A stretch of DNA of 64,000 bases from Syncephalastrum monosporum B8922 (lineage: Eukaryota > Mucoromycota > Mucoromycetes > Mucorales > Syncephalastraceae), in NCBI GenBank assembly GCA_000697355.1, contig JNEN01000841.1:124001-188000 (forward strand), in the 5' to 3' direction. A program made the translations under genes and the position numbers. Below are positions 56,001-64,000 of this stretch, piece after piece. The stretch's first letter is position 1. Every line of letters begins with the position of its first letter. Under the pieces are notes generated by a model. The model made no database searches. It was not told the DNA's origin and worked only from the letters and a program-made list of their open reading frames with translations.

Positions 56001-56134
56001 GTATTCGATCTGATAGTCTGTTAGCATGAGCTGCATTTGGGGAAAATTTGGGCATCAAATTTTGGATGTGCTGCGGGACAGAAAGCTTTCCCTCTCTCTT
56101 TTCTCTCTTTTGTGATCTACCAAGTTATGCTGTA
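50046..56134. other. Gene-poor A+T-rich block (6 kb)
   Basis: No convincing multi-exon gene. Coding-like patches are noted at about 52090-52260 (plus) and 54400-54525 (minus). C/T-rich tracts occur at 54270-54350 and 54590-54640. No transposase, reverse transcriptase, long terminal repeat or terminal inverted repeat could be recognised. The right end is the upstream region of the Zn2Cys6 gene. Confidence 0.5.
54400..54525 (-). CDS. Candidate 41-residue single-pass membrane micro-protein
   Basis: The minus-strand ATG at 54525 has a good context (GCCATGGAA). It opens a 41-codon frame starting MEERRAVPKFMGTV, followed by a hydrophobic helix (VYTFAYTLHILHAVIFAAAV) and ending VALH-stop. Codons are G/C-ending (GTC, TAC, TTC, GCC, CTC), unlike the A+T-rich surroundings. 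No family is recognised, and further exons may exist upstream. It may be a chance frame; another minus frame is also open here. Confidence 0.3.
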   Translation of the reverse strand: MEERRAVPKFMGTVTVYTFAYTLHILHAVIFAAAVAAVALH

Positions 56135-58556
56135 ATGAGCAAGCGGGTCCCTTGTAACGGTATGTATCGTAATGACGCTTTCTTGACCCAGACTTACACA
56201 CTTTATATAGAATGTCGTGAGCATAAACGTCGTTGCTCTGGCGAATCTCCCTGCGAACGGTATGTAAAAAGCAAAAAGAGAAGACATTCAGGATCATTTG
56301 CAAGCGTGGCTCATAATTTTACATGTGTAGCTGTCAGAAATTTAATGTGCCGTGCGTCTATACTGTCAAAACCTCACCACGCGATGAGGAGTACCTCCAT
56401 GAGATCGTTCTTCGTCAGGAGGTGGAAGAGCTGCAAGCCCAGCTCAAGTTTATGGAGAACGAAGTACAAGCGATGCGTCTTGGCGCCATGCAACAGTACC
56501 CGTCACCACCCACAGACTCCAGCCGGTCCGAGTTCTCGAGCAGCCAGAGCGTCACTTCACACCTCTTTTCGCCTATAGTCGAAACCGCTTCTTTGGATGA
56601 CGCTGCTTCGGGCACGAGTCAAGACAGCACCGCCACACCCGATGACACTCCGAACGACAAACAGCTCTCCAAACGCCGTCGGTTGATTGCGCACTGCGAG
56701 CAGCGCGGTTATGTGGCTCTCACCTATGCCGACAAGAAAGACGGCGGATGGCAGCTCAAAGTCAAGAACAACAAGTTGTGCATCCAAACCCACATTCGCT
56801 CGCACGCTGAATTGCTCGATAACCTCCAGAAGATCGTATCCACCCTTGAGTTCGAGAGCAAGATCCCTCTCTTCTTTGATCAGTGTACCGACGAAGATCC
56901 CATGTCAGTCATCTTGCGCACCATCATGTGGAAGAAGTATGGTAAATCGCGGTACAAGAGCATGGCCAAGATGGTCGTCCTTATCGGCCATCAACCCGAG
57001 GCCAATACGGACCGCAAAAGCCTGGATTTTGTCGTCGACGAGGCTACTATTACCATGCAACTCCTCAAGTCTTACATGGAGTGTCAGAACTTGTGGCAGA
57101 TTTCTTTCCATCGAGACACTTTTTGGAAGCTCTATATCGAGAATGGTGATCCCAACTTTTCTCCAGCCGTGATGGCCATGTGCGCTTATATCTGCGTCAG
57201 CCCCTGTCGCCATGTCGCCGATCTCCTTCCGCCTGAACAGTTCATCGACTATGGTCGCTACTATTTTGAGCGTGCCCACGATCTTTATCCGACCGATTTG
57301 ACGAAGTCAGCCTCGAGGTCCTGATTGGCTATACCTTCATTGGCTCATACAAACTCAAGGTGTCACAGCTCGATGACACAGACCGCTATTATAACATGGC
57401 TGAGCGCATGCTGATCATCCTCAGGCAGCAATACGAACGCCCGGACGATTTCGCAGGTGATCCGCTCTACCTTGGTAAAGTCGCCTGCATCTCTCGTCTG
57501 TCCCAGTTCATTGGGCGCGGTCGCGTCTTTTGTCACCTCGCCCGAGCCGACATGAGCCACAAGGGCGATCCACAGACTCGCAAGGAAGGCTATCATGCGA
57601 TGCACAATTTAGTCCATGGTCCCGAGCGAGATCTTGTACCTGTCGAAGGTGACTCTTACGAGGAGATACGGTATATCCAGGCCTATCTCGCCATGCATCA
57701 GCTTCGTCACGAAGCACACAAGGTTGTTGAGCGGTTTCATTCCAATGATATCTCGACTTTTATCGGCACATTTATCCACCAGCTCGAGATGGTCGTACGA
57801 AATTGGTACATGGCGCTACCTGAAGACTTCAGGCTTCCGCTCCCGCTCTTTGACGAAACCGTGCCGGACTCTGTTTTCTACGAGAAAGCGCGGATAGCCG
57901 CCGAGACAAGCATGATCCCGTTCCTTACCACGCTACGTGTTTACTCGGAATACCTGATCCTCTCCAAATCGTATATACCCAAGACACACGTCGAGGACGG
58001 CGGTGTGTATGGCACGGCAGAATTCCAAGCGCGCTGCCAGGACTCACGGCACAAGGAACACCATAAACAAAAAATGCTTGCGCTACGACCTTTCCTCGAA
58101 TTTGAAGGATCCGATGAAGACTTTTTAAATCTCGTGCAAGAATCGTTCTTTAAGGTCACTGAGGAGCTGCGAGTCGCGCTCATCACGTATGCGACCAAGG
58201 CATCTGCCATTACACTGCGGTTGCTGCAATTTGCGCGGAAAATTCGAGGTCAGGTCTGCATTTCCAATATGCGTACCGAGCTGGATGGCTTTGACGTGGC
58301 CATGCGTTGCTATCGGATAAAACGTGCTTACGGCTGGAACTCCAAGAATACGCAGGAGCAATATGGCCAGATTCTGTCCGGCTACCTGGAGATTGCTCGC
58401 GAGTTCATGACCTGGGTGCCTCATAACAGCGTCTTGTGCGAACAGGTTCAAAGCATGGAAACCGATTTCCAGAAATATTTTCCCGAGTTGGCCGCACGTG
58501 CTCGACCCCTGACACGAAACGAAGAAGTCGACATTGCATCCTACCTCAATATTTAA
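56135..58556 (+). CDS. Zn2Cys6 (Gal4-type) transcription factor with a one-base frameshift
   Basis: A nuclear regulator of unknown targets. Exons 56135-56159, 56211-56259 and 56331-58556. The binuclear cluster is perfect: Cys7-x2-Cys10-x6-Cys17-x5-Cys23-x2-Cys26-x6-Cys33, followed by a short coiled-coil dimerisation helix (EEYLHEIVLRQEVEELQAQL) and the fungal-specific middle homology region. Near 57296 the frame must shift. Frame 1 (YPTDL...) stops at 57322-57324, while the following 400 codons (FDEVSLEVLIGYTFIG onward) are intact in the next frame. Adding one base would give a length divisible by three and 766 residues. This is a deletion, a sequencing error or a recent inactivation; no intron explains it. 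Confidence 0.85.
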
Positions 58557-60822
58557 AGCACTCCCTTTTGTACATAGCGTTGACTGTAGTTCTACACGTA
58601 TTATCTTTTAACTTTTTTTTCACCTCTTTTCATACTCTCTTTTCAATTCAACAAACATAACAATTCATCACACGACAGTCTTGTCCCAACTGTTCCCACA
58701 CATTGTCTAAATGTATTCTGTAATGATAGAGTAATTCTCTCATTTTTCCTTAATTATGCGCGACAGCAACCGAGGGGATAACAGCTATGACTAATTGTAT
58801 TTTAATCACAATCTGCACGCTTAACCATAGCTTTTTAACATTACAACATCAACGTACTTTTCAACAGTATTATGTTCAGCGGGTAGCTGCAAATGAACTT
58901 GCTCGGAAATGGGGGAAAAGAAAACGGTATACAACGAGCGTAACAAGGATCATAAACGTCAACCACAGATGATAAGAATGTGTAGTGCGGGATACTTCTT
59001 CTAAATCATGTAAGAGTGCACGTACATCCTTACTGATGCTTGACCTTGCTCTTCAATCATTATACGCTACTAAGGAAGACCTCAGAGGTCATAACATGGA
59101 CAGTGCAGGCACCTCTGTCTTCACTCGGGATAACTCAAGACCCATAATATGGTCGAGGCAGCTACCCGTGGTCATCCTTATCTACACAATGAAACAGTAG
59201 AAACTTCAGTCAACAGCCAGATTCTGAGCAATCTAGAGACTAACTTTGTTATCGGATACATATATGTATTTAACATTATGCACTACTGACATGAGACATT
59301 GTTAAAAGACCGTAATGTGGACAACGCAGACGTCGAGCCCACCACCAGCACTTCGAACTATCTTGTGTCTAAGGATCTGTAGGCTTAGCGATCTTTTCAA
59401 AGAACTCGATCGACTAGCGTGATCTACTGGCCTGTATCGCAATGCAGATAACTGGCTTTCGTATGATGGCATTGTACATCAAATTAATACAGTGTTAATT
59501 GCGTTAAATTCTTATCACTCTGTTTCCTGAGAGCAATGTGTATTTTGATAGAACAATAATGGTGAGTGTCCGTCAATGTGAAAATAACAACGTGCAATAC
59601 ATAAAGGGGTAATGTAATATGTGATATACTGATGCGAGGTAAAAATCATCGACAAAGGTGGAAATCAAAACATCCCAAGGCTGATGCCCTAGAGCGCAAA
59701 ATGAAAAAATTCGTGTCACTCAAAAGTTGAAAAGGACTAAGCGCAAAGTACCAACAGTGAAGATGTGTATACCTGGACAGTTTATGCATACGTTAAATGC
59801 TCTACACGGACAACAGAGTGGTTTGCGTGACCACATACATACATGCAGGTACATTTGCAAACCATAAAACATTTACGGGCTTCAGTGACAGGCAAGATTC
59901 ACGCTTCTTTAGCTGCTCCAGAGATAAATGATGCGTCATATATAAATCGATATCTCGCTTGATCAGTTTGTAAGAGCATAACTAGTGTAGGTGGTGCTCT
60001 TTTTAATTTACTCGTGCTTTTTGGTGTTCCTGGTTTGTCTTGGCATCATGTAATGAGGTCATTCGGGAAGTAGGGCTAAATACCAAAGATGGCGTGTTGT
60101 TCGCATTTTCCATAAAATTCGACGCCTGCGCGGCAATAATCTGATGGAGCGGATGATGACATTCCTCTGGGTACTGAGTTTCTTTCTCAGTTCACGAAAA
60201 AATCCAGAATAAAAGATCCCCGTTTCCTGGCACCGAATGCCGTTTGTACCAATTGCGTCAGTTGTTAGGCTCCGCGATTTCACGATTTTGCCAGAAAAAG
60301 TGTGCAATGGTATTTCATTTCGCATCCAGATAATACTCAGAGGGCTAAAAGGGACGTGCTTTTCGCACTCCCCGCATTGAAGTCATGCGTCTGCAGATAT
60401 CAGACCTTTTGCGTATCTGGAAGGGGAGATAGCTAACACGCGCTTGTGATATTTGGATGGCAAAAGTGTGTGAACTGTGCTATCAACCAAAACTTTAAAA
60501 ATTTCGTGAAAAAAGTAGAATTAGAAATGGAACGTCTTGTCAGATTTTATCAACATTTGATCAGTCCCATCCAATTTTACCACGCTTTTGGGTTCAGGGA
60601 CGCGGGCATTTTCATGCCAAATTTGGAGTGCATCACAACAACACAGAAAATTTGATCAAGACTGGTTTTTTTTTATCTACAATCGAATGTATTGAAAAAT
60701 AAAGGGAAACTTATCGGAATATACATGAATAGTTTCTAAGGACTATTTCGTTGAACGGGATATATAAGGGAAAGAAGAGGCGGCGGATATGGGAAGGGAG
60801 GGTGGATAGATAGTCGACGCAT
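58557..60822. other. Gene-poor A+T-rich region (2.3 kb)
   Basis: 3' end of the Zn2Cys6 gene, then A+T-rich sequence to the 3' end of the aldo-keto reductase. Only short random frames are seen (60059-60325 minus and 60446-60655 plus are the longest). No RNA gene or repeat array. Confidence 0.5.
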
Positions 60823-61852
60823 TTAGTAGAAGAGGGGCAGTTTCTGGGCGTTGACCATGGGGTCGTTAAACCGGAGACCCATATCGAGCTGGTTGATAGC
60901 CTGAACATCCTCCTCATCCATCTTCCAGTTCAGAGCCTCGAGGTTCATCTTCATGCGTTCAAGGTTAAGCGACTTGGGGACAACAGCGACGTTGCGCTCG
61001 AGCGACCAGCGGAGGGCGACCTGGGACGGGGGACGGTTGTACTTGGCAGCAGTGTCCTTGATGACAGGGTTCTCAAAGAGAGGCTCAACCGACTTCGCGC
61101 GCTTAGAGCCAGTAGAAACGAAGGAGGTAGGACCGAAGGAGGAGTAAGCAGTGACGGCAATGCCCTGGGACTGGACCCACTTGACAAGGTGCTCCTGCTG
61201 AAGGTAGGGGTGGAGCTCAACCTGAAGAAGCGAGGGCTTGATCTTGGCGTAGGTGAGCATGTCCATCAAGAGCTGGACATTGAAGTTGGAGACACCAATA
61301 TTGCGGACCAGGCCTTCCTCGACAAGCTTCTCCATCGCACCCCAGCACTCGTGCATGGGAGCGCGGTCCAAGGTGATAACTTCCTCGCCGGGCTGATACC
61401 AACCGGGGGGATACTTCTCCTCAATAGGGACATACTTGAGAGGAAGAGGGACTAGAGAAGAGAAATATATCTTAGAAAACTCAATGATAATAGACCGATG
61501 GAGTTAACTTACAGTGAACAAGGAACATGTCGACATAGTCGAGACCGAGTTGCTCGAGCTGCTTCTTGCAGGCCGCGCGGACGTGCTCCTTCTTGTGGTA
61601 GGTGGACCAGAGCTTGGTGGTAACGAACAGGTCTTCACGCTTCACAAGACCGTCCTTGATAGCCATGTTGATGCCCTTGCCAATGGCCTCTTCGTTCTTG
61701 TAGTTGGAGGCGCTGTCAATCAGGCGGTAGCCAACCTTGATGGCATTGTAGATGGTCTCAGGGGCATCCTTGGGATCGACCTTCCAGCAGCCGAAGCCAA
61801 TGAGGGGCATCTTGTCACCGGAGGGCTGAAGAGTGATGTATTCGACGGTCAT
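60823..61852 (-). CDS. Aldo-keto reductase, xylose-reductase type (AKR2-like)
   Basis: NAD(P)H-dependent reduction of an aldose such as D-xylose, in the cytosol. Two exons (61852-61513, 61451-60823) encode 322 residues, the standard AKR length. The catalytic tetrad is Asp46, Tyr51, Lys80 and His113; the His codon is the last full codon before the intron. LKYVPIEEKYPPGWY, LVRNIGVSNFNVQLL, TAYSSFGPTSF and LDMGLRFNDP follow fungal xylose reductases closely. The coenzyme motif is VPKS (Lys273) with Arg279. In Mucorales a close AKR relative of the same length is 4-dihydromethyltrisporate dehydrogenase, an alternative identity. Met at 61852 is preferred over an in-frame Met at 61978 because a TATA box lies between them. 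C-rich codon bias suggests strong expression. Confidence 0.92.
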
Positions 61853-61933
61853 GTTTGCTTTTGAATGTGTGTAGAAGAAAGAAGACTTGAGTAGTTGTTG
61901 TGAATGTCGGTGGATGGTTGAAGAGAGGGGGGG

Positions 61934-61941
61934 TTTATATA
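61934..61941 (-). promoter_or_regulatory. TATA box of the aldo-keto reductase gene
   Basis: The minus strand reads TATATAAA about 80 bp upstream of the ATG at 61852, a textbook distance. It argues against the more upstream in-frame Met. Confidence 0.6.
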
Positions 61942-64000
61942 GATGTCGAATCAAGCGTTGGCAACTCAGGCAACTCATTTCGTCATAGGATAGTCGGATC
62001 CGTTGTGTGGCCTGTATCTCTCTCGCGTCAAGTAAAGTTTCTGCATTCTTTTGTCTATTTTCTATCGCTTGTCAAATCGGTCGCGCGGAGGATCGAGTTC
62101 TCTATTAGGATTAGCGCTTTCCATTCCCAAAGGGGTATCCATGTCATCACACAACATAATGCCCAATATCCATATATGCCTTCTCTTTCATTTTTGTTTA
62201 CAATATCATCCCCGAGGTCAGTATATTCCTCATGGGGAATTTCTTGGGAGCATACATATCCTCATTCGGCGCAGATCCTGCGTACATGCTTACATATACA
62301 GATAAAACTGCGTACGCCACCCATGCGTGCAAGTGCACGCGCGTGGATTTTCCTATGTGTATAACATATTTTCTACCTTCCTCCCAGGATCTGGTGTGAC
62401 TTTGGCCGATGGCGCGATTTTGTCTTTCTTCTCATGAAGCTCATAGAAAAATGGGGGGTGTACTTCTCTGTATTTGAAGGTGCGCTGCACATACAATGGC
62501 TAAGTTTCCGGTTACGAAATGCAGGATTCGGACAAAGGAACGGGTTGCCCGGCCCATCCAGTCCGGCTGCGTCATCAGTGGTGCGGTCTAAAAAGATGAT
62601 GACCCCGCGTGTTAGCTCTATCTTTGCCAAATCAAAATTCAACAGGCGATGTCCGCTCGCTCCCCCCACCCCTCGTACGCTCTTTGGGCGGTATTCGAAG
62701 GCCATGGAACAACCCCAGCTGAGAAAAAAAAATGGTCCATGCACTCTATTTTTCATCCAGCGAACCTGGTCCAAACGCAAGAAGCACTGGGGTTAAAGAA
62801 GTATCCTCGATTCTAACCATGACAACGTGGTTCATCAGAAAAAGCTGTGGCGTCATTACTTTTCAGAAAAGGAAAGTGGTATGCGACTCTGGGAGTTAAA
62901 GTTTCCAGGGCGAGACAGGTACAAGCTTTTTTCTTTTGGGCACTCTGGGAAATTCCGTGTGGTTCCTTTGCTTCTGTCGAATGTAGGAAAATAAAATCGA
63001 TCGGAGTTGCGCGTGTGTCAAAAGGTGTGTGTGTGTGTGTGTGTGTGTGCGTGTGTGTGTGTATGTGATTATTCGAGTGCGCGGAGCTTTGCAGGTGCTT
63101 GATTGTGTGTCTAAATGGAAGGTGAACTAAGCTGGCTGCCCCACTGTGTGCAAGTAATATACAGTGTGACGCGAGATGACCGGCGATCGCACAGGTCACC
63201 TAATACAAGAGTGGGGGCACTTATTCAACTTACACGGGGCTTATGCGTGTGCGTGTATGTGTGCACAAACTCGTGCTGAAGATGGTGGTAGAAGGATACC
63301 AGGGCCGATAAAGTTCAGGCCCTGGACCTTCTCACGCTTTGGTGATATGGGTCTTGTCTCTCCACGTCTCGTCATCCATGTCATACTCGAGTGGTCCCTG
63401 GATGGCTGGACTGGTTTTCGCCGCCTGGTTGGCTGGACAATAAACTTTCATGTGCGCTTTTTCGCGCACTCTCCTCCCTCGGTGCCCCGATATCTGGTTC
63501 CCTATCAAGGAAACCGTTTCGCCTCCTCGCAGACTTTTTGATCGATGACTTCATCAGTCAGTATCGATAAATTTTCTGCCTTGTTGCCTTTTGGAACAAT
63601 ATGCCCAACTTTATCCAGAAAGTCATCAAGGTTTTGCGGGATTACAGGACCGTGTCCAAATCCAGCATCAGGACACGTAGACTACGCCATCATCAACGTG
63701 GACGCCCAAAAACGGGTATGTTTCATTTCCTTTATAACAAGACACATAACGTTCGCCATTATCATAATGTAACTTTTTTCTATGGTAGGTCATGGGACTT
63801 TACGCACCCATACGAAGTTCGCTATCCTTAGATTTTCTGTATTATATGACGATGCAAGGTCATTTCACAAGTTGTGCGGATTACCATGGATGGGATAGGG
63901 TGAAAGCATGATCTCCAGAGTCGAGACTTTTTCCCTTTAATAAAACAGTACTTCCTTGAAAAGGCTACCGTCCCAGACATAACAAGCATAATCGAGCATA
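61942..64000. other. Right-edge region with GT microsatellite and a possible gene start
   Basis: The left part is the upstream region of the aldo-keto reductase. A (GT)n microsatellite lies at 63025-63062. Around 63560-63840 (plus) two overlapping frames look mildly coding and share a good donor after 63715 and an acceptor near 63788 (TATGGTAG). One reads GHVDYAIINVDAQKR; the other begins at an ATG at 63601 (MPNFIQKVIKVLRDY). Neither was recognised, so no gene is called. Confidence 0.4.
63025..63062. repeat. (GT)n microsatellite
   Basis: About 18 GT units with one GC interruption. Confidence 0.9.

Noticed and set aside
61853..61978. Upstream in-frame Met giving the aldo-keto reductase a 42-residue N-terminal extension
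   Set aside because: A TATA box sits between the two Met codons at a normal distance for transcription starting downstream, and the extension is not part of the AKR family.
62373..62796. Overlapping 120- and 135-codon frames near 62.4-62.8 kb
   Set aside because: Neither frame shows domain features, codon bias or splice context. The region looks like promoter-distal non-coding DNA.

Overview
The window is nuclear DNA of a filamentous fungus. I count 21 confident protein-coding loci, most of them split by short spliceosomal introns (about 45-120 nt, GT-AG, one probable GC-AG). The gene set is eukaryotic: Raptor, COP9 signalosome subunit 2, RPB8, CCR4, VTA1, MPDU1, NAD kinase, a Zn2Cys6 factor. 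Intron density, compact spacing and the mix of animal-like genes absent from budding yeast (PPP1R37-like, CSN2, GPATCH8-like) fit an early-diverging fungus, most likely Mucoromycota/Mucorales. That placement is inference; no rRNA or other marker is present. I assembled exons by hand from splice signals, reading frame and family conservation, and every multi-exon model given here closes in frame.

Layout. 0.5-6.6 kb (minus strand): PP1-regulatory leucine-rich-repeat protein, then NAD kinase. 8.1 kb (minus): CsbD-like small protein. 9.4-10.6 kb (plus): VTA1, converging on CSN2 (10.6-12.6 kb, minus), which shares a 223-bp divergent promoter with Raptor/KOG1 (12.9-17.4 kb, plus). 18.2-19.3 kb (plus): intronless SIS-CBS sugar-phosphate isomerase, converging on an MFS sugar transporter (19.8-21.5 kb, minus). 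21.5-27.2 kb: gene-poor, A+T-rich. 27.6-29.1 kb: PAQR/ADIPOR receptor with a coiled-coil N-terminus. 30.0-31.4 kb: bHLH factor. 31.8-33.6 kb (minus): GT2 membrane glycosyltransferase. 36.2-38.2 kb (minus): mitochondrial thioesterase and MPDU1. 39.0-41.6 kb (plus): RPB8 and an SDR. 41.8-47.0 kb (minus): CCR4, a tandem HMG-box protein and a FabG/OAR1-type reductase. 47.2-48.6 kb (plus): G-patch/C2H2 protein with GGW repeats. 49.1-50.0 kb (minus): Q/N-rich single-pass membrane protein. 50-56.1 kb: second gene-poor block. 56.1-58.6 kb (plus): Zn2Cys6 factor broken by a one-base frameshift. 60.8-61.9 kb (minus): aldo-keto reductase of xylose-reductase type.

The genes are mostly unrelated housekeeping and regulatory functions, not a biosynthetic cluster. 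Connections worth noting are nutrient/protein-turnover control (Raptor beside CSN2), sugar handling (SIS isomerase beside a sugar transporter; xylose-reductase-like AKR) and mRNA metabolism (CCR4, RPB8, G-patch protein). No convincing tRNA, rRNA, CRISPR, intact transposon or replication origin was seen. The most novel-looking items are the GGW-repeat (possible Argonaute-hook) tail on the G-patch protein, the 18-nt micro-exon carrying the NAD kinase catalytic motif, the frameshifted Zn2Cys6 gene, and two unrecognised small-protein candidates.
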